From NCBI GenBank assembly GCA_026400735.1, contig JAPLOL010000107.1, positions 1 to 52,164 of the forward strand: a DNA stretch of 52,164 nucleotides, read 5' to 3'. Shown in pieces: positions 17,363-24,516 of this stretch (the stretch's first letter is position 1; the number at the start of each line of letters is the position of its first letter). This DNA is from Alphaproteobacteria bacterium (GTDB taxonomy: Bacteria; Pseudomonadota; Alphaproteobacteria; Caulobacterales; Aquidulcibacteraceae). The translations under genes and the position numbers were made by a program. The notes under the pieces are model-generated. The model was not told the origin of the DNA. It searched no databases and saw only the letters and a program-made list of their open reading frames with translations.

Positions 17363-18397
17363 TTATTCCGGCGCAGACTTGCCCCGTGCCATCAAGCCAG
17401 AGGCAGGCTTCGTGGGCCGGCCAGGACGTTCGCCAACCAACGGCAGCGCGGGCGCTGCGATGTAGATCGATGAATACGTGGCGACCACGGTTCCGAACAA
17501 CATACAAATTGCGAAAGCCCGCATCGTTTCGCCGCCCCAAACATAAAGGGCGCCCGAAGCGATAAGCACGGTGCCGATCGTCATCAGCGTGCGCGAGAGC
17601 GTTTCGTTGATGGAAAGATCTATGACCTCGCCCGGCGGCATTTGTTTGTACTTACGGAAATTCTCTCGCATCCGGTCAAACACCACGACCGTGTCGTTCA
17701 TCGAGTAACCGATGACGGTCAGCAATGCCGCGATAACCGGCAGCGTGAACTCGATACGAAAGAACGAGAAGATGCCGAGCGTCAGGATCGCATCGTGGAA
17801 GAGCGAGAGGATCGCGCCGACGCCGAACTGAAAGTCAAAACGCAGCCAAATGTACGCCATGACCAAGATCATCGCGAGGCCAAGCGAGATGAGAGAGTTG
17901 AGGAAGAGTTCGCCCGACACCTTCGGACCAACCGCTTCGGCACGACCAAAAGTAACGCCAGGCACGACCCCTTGGATGGCCGCGCGCGCGCGCTCCATCG
18001 CGGCGTCGCCTTCGGTTTGCTGCGGCGGCAGACGCACCATCGCGTTGTGCGGATCCTGGAAGCCTTGCACCTGGATTTCGCGCGTATCCAACGGATGCAG
18101 AGCTTCACGCAGATGCTCGATATCGATCGGTTCCGGCGCACGAATTTCCAGCAACGTGCCGCCGGTGAAATCGATACCAAGATTGAAACCTTGGTTCAGC
18201 ACCTCGCCCATACGATCGAGCGGCGTTCCTGTCGCTTGCTCATAAAGCGTGATCGGGCTCTGGCGATAGCCAGCGGAGATCATCGAGCCGAACGACGCGA
18301 GCACGAGCGCAATAGACACGAACGAAGCAAAGAAAGCGAAACGCACGAAACCAAAGTGCGTCTTCTTCGGGATGAGTTTGACGAGCGGCCAAGCCAT
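17363..18397 (-). CDS. secF: Protein translocase subunit SecF
   Basis: 344 residues. An RND-like subunit that uses the proton motive force, with SecD, to complete export through SecYEG. The first transmembrane helix (residues 18–40) is followed by a periplasmic domain with FNLGIDFTGGTLLEI, the family signature. The C-terminal bundle of five helices includes GYSMNDTVVVFDRMREN, with the conserved Asp and Arg residues. It follows secD by 14 bp and is of normal length. Confidence 0.97.
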   Translation of the reverse strand: MAWPLVKLIPKKTHFGFVRFAFFASFVSIALVLASFGSMISAGYRQSPITLYEQATGTPLDRMGEVLNQGFNLGIDFTGGTLLEIRAPEPIDIEHLREALHPLDTREIQVQGFQDPHNAMVRLPPQQTEGDAAMERARAAIQGVVPGVTFGRAEAVGPKVSGELFLNSLISLGLAMILVMAYIWLRFDFQFGVGAILSLFHDAILTLGIFSFFRIEFTLPVIAALLTVIGYSMNDTVVVFDRMRENFRKYKQMPPGEVIDLSINETLSRTLMTIGTVLIASGALYVWGGETMRAFAICMLFGTVVATYSSIYIAAPALPLVGERPGRPTKPASGLMARGKSAPE

Positions 18398-18411
18398 GAG
18401 TCAGGTCTCCG

Positions 18412-19998
18412 TCAAATCGGCAGCTTTTTGGGCCGCACCAAGCGGAACCAAATCGCGATAAAGAATTGAGTGACAAGCGTTGCGGTGATCACCGAGGTGA
18501 CAACGCCGATTGAAAGTGTCCACGCAAAGCCGCGCACAGGCCCGTGACCGAACCAGAACAAGATGAGCGCCACCCCGATCTGCGTCACGTGGCTGTCGAT
18601 GATGGTCACCAACGCGCGCGCAAAGCCCGCATCGATCGCCAGCGCCGGACCTCGCCCATTCGCCTGCTCTTCGCGCATACGCTCATAGATCAGCACGTTG
18701 GCGTCGACCGCCATACCCATCGTGAGCACGAGGCCGGCGATGCCAGGCAAGCTCAACGTCGCGCCGCTAATCGACATGACGCCGATAATCATCGCGATGT
18801 TGATCGCCAGGGCCAAACACGCGAGCACGCCAAACAGACCGTACGCCAGCACCATGAAGGCGACGACGCCGATGGCGCCATAGAGCGTCGCTTGCGAGCC
18901 TGCGTTCACCGCGTCCTGTCCAAGTTCGGCGGTAACCGTCCGCTGTTCGATCACCGTTAGCGGCGCAGGCAGCGCGCCTGCGCGCAGCATGATCGCCAAA
19001 TCATTCGCAGACTGAGCCGTAAAGTTGCCGCTGATCTGACCGGAGCCGCCGCAGATCGGTTCGTTGATCGTCGGCGCCGTCAGCACTTGGTTGTCCAGAA
19101 GGATCGCGAAGCGCTTGCCGGTGTTCTCGCGCGTGATCCGGCAGAAGATGCGCGTGCCTTCACCGTCGAGCGCGAAGGAGAGCACGAACTGGCCCGTCTG
19201 CGGATCGCTCGTGGGATTGGCGCGGATCAGGCGTTCCCCGGTGAAACGCGGACGACGCTCAACCAGCTCGGGACTCCGGCCAGGTTCCGCATAAGGCACC
19301 AGCATCGTGCCCGGCGGCTGCGCCCCTTGGTTCGCGGGATCGATCTCACGCACCATGTGGAAGGTCATCAACGCTGTGGTGCCGATGCGGCTCTTCAGCT
19401 CTTCCGGATCAGAGACACCCGGCGCTTGCACGACGATACGGTTCTCGCCCTGACGAACAGGGTTGATTTCGTTGGCGCCCGTCGGGTCGACGCGGCGGCG
19501 AATAACTTCGATCGATTGCTGCGCCGCCTGACGGCTCAGCTCGCGCAATGACGCGTCGGTCATGCGCGCTTCGATCGTGCCTTCCGGTCCTTGTCTGAAG
19601 GTCGTGATCTCGTTGCCGTTGGTCGGCGAACGTCCGAGCGGACGCACTGCGGCCATCGCACGGCTCATGTCCGCTGCATCAACAATGCGAATGCGCGCCA
19701 TGTCGCCAACGACGCCGCGGCCGGTGAAGCGGATCGCCGGCTCCGCGTCGCGCAACGCCGTCGCCATCTGGTCGGCGATATTGTCCAGCTGCTGATGCTT
19801 CAGCGCGGTGGTGTCGACTTCGAGCAGAAGGTGCGAGCCACCTTGCAAGTCGAGACCCAAATTCAAAGTTTGATGCGGCAGCCATGACGGCAACCGATCA
19901 CGCACGCTTTCGGACAGCAGATTGGGCGCCGAGAACATAATTCCCAAGACGCTTACAATGATCACCAGGATCACACGCCAACGCGGCAAGTTAAGCAT
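18412..19998 (-). CDS. secD: Protein translocase subunit SecD
   Basis: 528 residues. The N-terminal helix (9–28) is followed by the P1 domain starting NLGLDLQGGSHLLLEV, the SecD signature. P1 contains several short repeats, and a second periplasmic subdomain holds VIEQRTVTAELGQDAVNAG. Six transmembrane helices in the C-terminal half include GMAVDANVLIYERMREE. Length is in the usual range. It starts 4 bp after yajC and is followed by secF, the standard order. Confidence 0.97.
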   Translation of the reverse strand: MLNLPRWRVILVIIVSVLGIMFSAPNLLSESVRDRLPSWLPHQTLNLGLDLQGGSHLLLEVDTTALKHQQLDNIADQMATALRDAEPAIRFTGRGVVGDMARIRIVDAADMSRAMAAVRPLGRSPTNGNEITTFRQGPEGTIEARMTDASLRELSRQAAQQSIEVIRRRVDPTGANEINPVRQGENRIVVQAPGVSDPEELKSRIGTTALMTFHMVREIDPANQGAQPPGTMLVPYAEPGRSPELVERRPRFTGERLIRANPTSDPQTGQFVLSFALDGEGTRIFCRITRENTGKRFAILLDNQVLTAPTINEPICGGSGQISGNFTAQSANDLAIMLRAGALPAPLTVIEQRTVTAELGQDAVNAGSQATLYGAIGVVAFMVLAYGLFGVLACLALAINIAMIIGVMSISGATLSLPGIAGLVLTMGMAVDANVLIYERMREEQANGRGPALAIDAGFARALVTIIDSHVTQIGVALILFWFGHGPVRGFAWTLSIGVVTSVITATLVTQFFIAIWFRLVRPKKLPI

Positions 19999-20002
19999 GG
20001 AT

Positions 20003-20353
20003 CTATTCCGAGGCTGGTTTTGAATCGTTGGCCGGCGCGGGGTCGGTCTTCGAACGCACTTCAGCGATCGCGTAACGCATCACACGCACCTCGACGTTCG
20101 GCCCCAGTTCCAGACGGATCTCATCGTCGGCAAGCGACTTCACTTTGCCGACCAAGCCTCCTGAAGTGACGACCATGTCGTTCTTCTTCAGTGCAGCGAT
20201 CGATTCCATCAGTTTCTTGCGCTGCTGCTGCTGCGGACGGATGAGCAAGAAATAGAACACCACCAGCATCAGCACCAAAGGCGCCATGGTGCCAATCAAG
20301 CCTTGCGTCGGATCAGGCCCGGCGGTTTGTGCGAATGCTTCAGAGATGAACAT
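20003..20353 (-). CDS. yajC: Preprotein translocase subunit YajC
   Basis: 116 residues. It has a short N-terminus, one transmembrane helix (about 25–43, VLMLVVFYFLLIRPQQQQRK with the hallmark RPQ), a conserved MVVTSGGLVGKV segment and an acidic/polar tail. YajC binds SecDF and the AcrB-type pump. It heads yajC–secD–secF. The 151-bp gap upstream probably holds its promoter. Confidence 0.96.
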   Translation of the reverse strand: MFISEAFAQTAGPDPTQGLIGTMAPLVLMLVVFYFLLIRPQQQQRKKLMESIAALKKNDMVVTSGGLVGKVKSLADDEIRLELGPNVEVRVMRYAIAEVRSKTDPAPANDSKPASE

Positions 20354-20504
20354 TGAACCTCGCTGGGAGCGGCGCCACTAGGGCCGCTCGGACGATTGAG
20401 AAAGTGTTGCGGGGGAAACCCCTTAAGGTCGGCCGGGACTATATCGGGAGGCGGCGCCTTTTCAATCAGCACTCGGCGCCACGACGCGCCGTTTCGCCGC
20501 AGCC

Positions 20505-21554
20505 TTAGCGCTGCGCAGCCATTAACGGCGCCGGATCTAGCGCCTCGTTGCCGCGCCGGACCTGAAACAGCAGTCGCGCTCTCCCATCTGGACGCGCGCC
20601 CAATTCAGCAATCGCCTCCCCGGCGCGCACGCGCTGGCCCTCACGCACCAGCGCCCGGCGATTGTAGCCGTATGCAGTCACGTAATTGTCGGCGTGGCGC
20701 ACCAACACCAACGTACCCAAGCCCTCTATGTCCGCGCCTGCGTAGATCACGTCGCCATCCGCAGCAGCCGAGACTGGAGCGCCTTCGCGCCCGGCAATCT
20801 CCATCCCGTCGAGCCGCGTGCCTCCCGGTTGTGCGCCAAAGCGTGCGAGCACCTCTCCGCGCAACGGCCACCCAAACCGGCCAGCCCCTTCCGCCGCCGG
20901 CGGCGCATTCGGCGCTGGCGGCGCCGGCTCTGCTGCAATTTCGCGCGCGAGCGCCGGCAAATAGATGCGGTCACCGGCGCGCACGCGATCGCTTGGCTGC
21001 ATGCGGTTCAAGAGCGCCAGCGAACGCAGATCGACATTATAGCGTCGTGCGATGCCTTCGAGGTCCTCGCCGCGCCGAACGACATGAATACGCGGCGGCG
21101 GCAATTCCAGCACGCGCCCATCGCCAAGCGCATAAGGCGGCTCAAGCCGGTTCTGATCAATCAACGCACGCAAGGGCACCTGATAGCGCGTTGCGACATC
21201 ATAGAGTGTCTCATCACCGCTCACCCGGTGCGTGCGCGGCAGATGCGCGGGATCGAACACTTCCGAGGGCTGCATGGCGTAAGCCGAAAGTGGCGTACCC
21301 TCGCCATCCGCCCAATCCGGTTGCTCTTGCACCGCTGGCGCCCTCTCCGGCGGCGCTGGCTCTTGCGCCTGTTCTTGTGCGCCGCGCTGCTCGATGGTCG
21401 CGCGGCCACGCCGCTCAGTACGCTGAGGCGCGCTTTGCTCAGCGCGCGGTTCAACGCTCGCGCCACCGCCGCCGAACGAGATCGGCGCCGGGTTCGAGGA
21501 GGCGCAAGCGCCCGCCAGGAGCGCAAGCAAGAGTGCAGCGCGCGTCATTCCCAT
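20505..21554 (-). CDS. LysM–LytM protein with no zinc ligands (NlpD/EnvC-type amidase activator candidate)
   Basis: 349 residues from ATG 21554. The signal peptide has a near-lipobox (LLAGAC), so it may be a lipoprotein. After a Pro/Gln/Glu-rich linker come two LysM domains (about 110–155, THRVSGDETLYDVATRY; about 160–205, HVVRRGEDLEGIARRYN) and a C-terminal LytM/M23 domain (about 225–345). The zinc-site positions are changed: LDGMEIAG replaces HxGxD, and ARLLFQV replaces HLHFE. It should therefore be inactive, like E. coli EnvC and NlpD, which activate amidases; AmiC at 8309 is a possible partner. TTG 21584, giving a TTGA overlap with pcm, is an alternative start. Confidence 0.88.
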   Translation of the reverse strand: MGMTRAALLLALLAGACASSNPAPISFGGGGASVEPRAEQSAPQRTERRGRATIEQRGAQEQAQEPAPPERAPAVQEQPDWADGEGTPLSAYAMQPSEVFDPAHLPRTHRVSGDETLYDVATRYQVPLRALIDQNRLEPPYALGDGRVLELPPPRIHVVRRGEDLEGIARRYNVDLRSLALLNRMQPSDRVRAGDRIYLPALAREIAAEPAPPAPNAPPAAEGAGRFGWPLRGEVLARFGAQPGGTRLDGMEIAGREGAPVSAAADGDVIYAGADIEGLGTLVLVRHADNYVTAYGYNRRALVREGQRVRAGEAIAELGARPDGRARLLFQVRRGNEALDPAPLMAAQR

Positions 21555-21580
21555 AGTTTCTGCGAGAATCAGCGCTGCGC

Positions 21581-22213
21581 TCAAGCCACCGGCGGCGCCT
21601 CACCCAGCCCACGTTCCAGCGGCTGCATGCGAATTGGTCCCAAATCCTCGCGCTCACCGTTACGATAGCGGATTAAACGCTGACTTTGTGCGTCGCCCAG
21701 CGGCGCAACAATCACCCCGCCCGGCTTCAATTGCTCAAGCAACGGCGGCGGAAAATCATCCAGCGACGCATTGATGATGATCCGATCGTACGGCGCTTCC
21801 TCTGGCCAACCATCGAAGCCATCCGCGGTAAACGCATACGTACGCATCAACCGCGCCGTGCCAAATCGCCCGCGCACCGACACGACAAGATCGTTCCAAC
21901 GGTCCAGCGTAATCACCTTGCTCGCCACCGAAGACATCGCCGCCGCTTGGAAACCAGATCCGGCGCCGACTTCCAACACCACATCGTTTTGTTGCGGCGC
22001 CAGTGCCGTGATCATGCGCCCAATGATCGAAGGCTTCGTCATCGTCTGCGCATGCGCAAGCGGCAAACCGACATCATCAAGCGCCAGACCTTCCAGATGC
22101 TCGGGCGCATAATGCGTGCGCGGCGTGCGTTCCAACGCCGACAACGCGCGCGCGTCCGTCACGCCCGCTTGGCGCATCTCCAACACAAACCGCATGAGGC
22201 GTGCTGGGTCCAC
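21581..22213 (-). CDS. pcm: Protein-L-isoaspartate O-methyltransferase
   Basis: 210 residues from GTG 22213, which sits 4 bp after the surE stop and gives the usual length; the longer frame from TTG 22246 would overlap surE. It uses S-adenosylmethionine to repair isoaspartyl residues in damaged proteins. The family sequence QTMTKPSIIGRMITAL, the SAM-binding VLEVGAGSGFQAA and the PYDRIIINASLDDFP segment are present. The surE–pcm–LysM/LytM order is widespread in proteobacteria. Confidence 0.95.
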   Translation of the reverse strand: MDPARLMRFVLEMRQAGVTDARALSALERTPRTHYAPEHLEGLALDDVGLPLAHAQTMTKPSIIGRMITALAPQQNDVVLEVGAGSGFQAAAMSSVASKVITLDRWNDLVVSVRGRFGTARLMRTYAFTADGFDGWPEEAPYDRIIINASLDDFPPPLLEQLKPGGVIVAPLGDAQSQRLIRYRNGEREDLGPIRMQPLERGLGEAPPVA

Positions 22214-22217
22214 GTGC

Positions 22218-23003
22218 TTAGCCCGCTTTCGGCGGCGCGCCGCCAAGCACGCCCTTCAGCTTATGAACCGTCTCGCCATGCGTGAGATCGACATGCAACG
22301 GCGTCACCGAAATGCGCCCGTCATAGATCGCGCGAATATCGGTGCCTTGCGGCGGGTTCGACAATTTTCCCCGAAAGCCCAACCAATAATATGTACCGCC
22401 GCGCGGATCGGTGCGCTTATCGGCGTAGACGCTGTGATGATCGCGGCGGCCCTGCGACGTGACTTCAACTTCTTTGACATCTTCCGGCAGCACGTCCGGA
22501 AAATTGATGTTCATCAGCACGTCCTTCGGCCAGCCATGCTTGAGCAACTGACCGACAACGCCAGGCCCAAACGTCTCCGCCGTCTCCCAAGGGATCTTCG
22601 CTTCTTCACCGCGAAAACCACGCGCTTGGCTCAATGCAATCGCCGGAATGCCAAGCTGCATGCCCTGCATGGCGCCGGCAATGGTGCCCGAGAACGTCAC
22701 GTCCTCAGCCATGTTCTGTCCGCGATTGACGCCCGACAAAACCAAATCCGGCGCCACGCCTTCCATCAAATGCTCGACGCCAAGCAGCACACAATCCGTC
22801 GGCGTGCCCGATACAGCGAAGCGCTTCTCATCCGCTTTCCGCACGCGAATGGGCGCCGTCAGCGTCAGCGCGCGCGAGGCGCCCGATTGCTCGCTCTCCG
22901 GCGCAATCACCCAAACATCGTCGCTAAACGTGCGCGCGATCTTTTCCAGGACCGCAAGCCCCGTCGCGTGAATGCCATCGTCGTTCGTGCAGAGAATACG
23001 CAT
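22218..23003 (-). CDS. surE: 5'/3'-nucleotidase SurE
   Basis: 261 residues from ATG 23003. It has the metal site [11 protein letters not shown] (Asp-Asp), the [12 protein letters not shown] loop (family form NxSGxS) and [20 protein letters not shown] with the conserved Asn. It dephosphorylates nucleoside monophosphates and possibly short polyphosphate. The longer reading upstream to 23024 lacks family support. A tandem-repeat leader with a hairpin lies immediately upstream. Confidence 0.96.
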   Translation of the reverse strand: MRILCTNDDGIHATGLAVLEKIARTFSDDVWVIAPESEQSGASRALTLTAPIRVRKADEKRFAVSGTPTDCVLLGVEHLMEGVAPDLVLSGVNRGQNMAEDVTFSGTIAGAMQGMQLGIPAIALSQARGFRGEEAKIPWETAETFGPGVVGQLLKHGWPKDVLMNINFPDVLPEDVKEVEVTSQGRRDHHSVYADKRTDPRGGTYYWLGFRGKLSNPPQGTDIRAIYDGRISVTPLHVDLTHGETVHKLKGVLGGAPPKAG

Positions 23004-23011
23004 AGGAAAAC

Positions 23012-23060
23012 GGGAGTAGGCCAATAAGGGAGTAAGGCAATAGCTAAGCCCTATACTCCC
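23012..23060 (-). repeat. Tandem 16-bp repeat and hairpin in the surE leader
   Basis: Two adjacent 16-bp units (23012–23027 and 23028–23043, 13 of 16 identical) lie just before surE. The second unit forms a 7-bp stem, 23028–23034 with 23054–23060 (GGGAGTA with TACTCCC). No T-run follows the stem, so it may be an attenuator or the end of the DUF2155 transcript. Confidence 0.55.
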
Positions 23061-23074
23061 CTTGCGCCCTCAAT

Positions 23075-23443
23075 CTACTGTCGGCAGTCGATCGCCCAAA
23101 TGTCGTATGTCGGATGCTCGAGCGCATTGAGCCCTGGGCTCGAGGCGAACATCCAGCCTTCGAACACTTGCCGGCGCTCGCTCTCTTCGCCTTCACGCGC
23201 AGCTGGGTGATCGTAAATCTGCAGGAAGATGCTCACTTCCGGCGTCTCTTCCGGCGCCGATTTCGTGCAGGAGCGCGCAATAACTTCAAGCGTGCCAACG
23301 CGCGCCGGGCGTCCAAGCGTCAGCGTGTAGTCGCGTGCGTGACCGGTAATCTTATCGAGCCCCCGCACGACGGCGCGCTGCGCGAACGCAGGGCTGACGC
23401 TGGCGGCGAACATCGCGGCAGCAATGGCGAGTGTACGGATCAT
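23075..23443 (-). CDS. DUF2155 family exported protein
   Basis: 122 residues. The signal peptide ends SPAFA. The mature part follows the family pattern: VVRGLDKITGHARDYTLTLG, then LEVIARSCTKSAPEETPEV and VFEGWMFASSPGLNALEHPTYDIW, ending in IDCRQ. Two cysteines are conserved and probably disulfide-linked in the periplasm. Function is unknown. Its ATG overlaps the mlaD stop (ATGA), and the NDUFA12–mlaD–DUF2155 order recurs in alphaproteobacteria. Confidence 0.92.
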   Translation of the reverse strand: MIRTLAIAAAMFAASVSPAFAQRAVVRGLDKITGHARDYTLTLGRPARVGTLEVIARSCTKSAPEETPEVSIFLQIYDHPAAREGEESERRQVFEGWMFASSPGLNALEHPTYDIWAIDCRQ

Positions 23444-23919
23444 GGGGCAGCTTCCTCAGAATTCCCAGAGTTCCCCGAGCCCTGAGCCATGCTTGCGAAT
23501 AACGTCAACAAATCGACCGAACCTTGCGTGTTCGGAATCTCGCCGCCAGCGGCCAGCGGATCCATCCCCGCCGGTTCGATCGCGACATAGGCGCCGCCGA
23601 GCAAACCGTCCGTCGCAATCCGCGCCGTGGATTCATCCAGCACTTGCACACCGTTGTGCACGGTCAGCGTCAACACCGCGTTATACGTCGTCGGATCAAG
23701 CGCGACCGCGCGCACAACGCCAACTTTCACGCCGGAAATGCGCACATCCGAGCCAACGCTGACGCCGTCGACGCGCTGAAAGCTCGCGTGAAGATCGTAG
23801 CCGCTGCCCGTCGTGTTCTGTCCGGCCTGCGCTGCCGCGAATGCGAAAAATCCAACCGCGACCACGGCGACAATCGCGCCAAGAATGGTTTCGCCCCAGC
23901 GTTCGAAATTGAACTTCAC
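23440..23919 (-). CDS. mlaD: MlaD-family lipid-binding protein (MCE domain)
   Basis: 159 residues from GTG 23919, which shares GTGA with the NDUFA12 stop and puts the transmembrane helix (about 11–33) at the right distance. The MCE domain (about 42–130) has ASFQRVDGVSVGSDVRISGV and DGLLGGAYVAIEPAG. A short Gly/Asn/Ser tail follows. MlaD forms periplasmic hexamers that carry phospholipids for the outer-membrane asymmetry ABC system. The other Mla components are not in this window. Confidence 0.93.
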   Translation of the reverse strand: MKFNFERWGETILGAIVAVVAVGFFAFAAAQAGQNTTGSGYDLHASFQRVDGVSVGSDVRISGVKVGVVRAVALDPTTYNAVLTLTVHNGVQVLDESTARIATDGLLGGAYVAIEPAGMDPLAAGGEIPNTQGSVDLLTLFASMAQGSGNSGNSEEAAP

Positions 23920-24320
23920 TTGGTCTCTCCCGAATCCGGAGACCAAGCCTCGTAGTCAGCCGTTGACGTCTGCCTAACGCCGCCGCGCGCCAGCGAGCCC
24001 TTCGGTCGATACGCGCGTACGGTGCCGGTCAGATTCGGCTGGTGCGGCTTTTCCCAAACCTGGCGCTTCAGCGGCGCAATCGTCGGCGGCTCAGCGATCG
24101 TGTGATGCATCCAGCCATGCCAATCAGGCGAAACGCGCGAGGCTTCAGCGAGGCCGTTGTAAATCACATACCGGCGCTTGCGCCCTTCGATCGAAGGACG
24201 CCGCTCCTCGTAGTATTTGTTGCCTTGCTCGTCCTGGCCCACAAAAACCCCACGGCGCCCGATATCGAACCGCGCGCCTAAGGTCGCGCCGTTCCACCAG
24301 GAAAAAATCGCTTTCAGCAT
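23916..24320 (-). CDS. NDUFA12-family complex I accessory subunit
   Basis: 134 residues from ATG 24320 (MLKAIFSWWNGATLG); the longer frame to 24452 adds an unrelated Arg/Ser-rich stretch. The core GARFDIGRRGVFVGQDEQGN, RRYVIYNG and VSPDWHGWMHH are the signature of NADH:ubiquinone oxidoreductase subunit NDUFA12 (17.2 kDa). It is found in mitochondria and many alphaproteobacteria, bound to the matrix or cytosolic arm. It is first in the operon with mlaD and DUF2155. The 196-bp gap to 24517 must hold two divergent promoters; no strong boxes stand out. Confidence 0.95.
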   Translation of the reverse strand: MLKAIFSWWNGATLGARFDIGRRGVFVGQDEQGNKYYEERRPSIEGRKRRYVIYNGLAEASRVSPDWHGWMHHTIAEPPTIAPLKRQVWEKPHQPNLTGTVRAYRPKGSLARGGVRQTSTADYEAWSPDSGETK

Positions 24321-24516
24321 GGGCTTTTGTTTGTCTCCGCCTGGCCGGGATTGCGACTCTGGGCGCGCAGGCGGCCGGGAATATGACGAGCGCCGCGCTT
24401 CCCGTCCAGTACGCCCCCGAAACAACATCCTGTGGTTATCCCAAGCCGTCACATACTAGATGTTGATTGCGAGCCCGGATCAAAGGTAGAGTAGGCCCTG
24501 GCTTAGGGAGGCCAAC

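Noticed and set aside
20396-21556. Long plus-strand frame (386 codons) over the LysM–LytM gene
   Set aside because: Arg/Pro/Ala-rich with no domain, antisense to a gene with two LysM motifs and a LytM fold.
24440-24516. Possible NrdR box before the NrdJ-like gene
   Set aside because: CACATACTAGATGTTG has some resemblance, but it is not symmetrical enough to the 16-bp consensus and no second box at the usual spacing is present.
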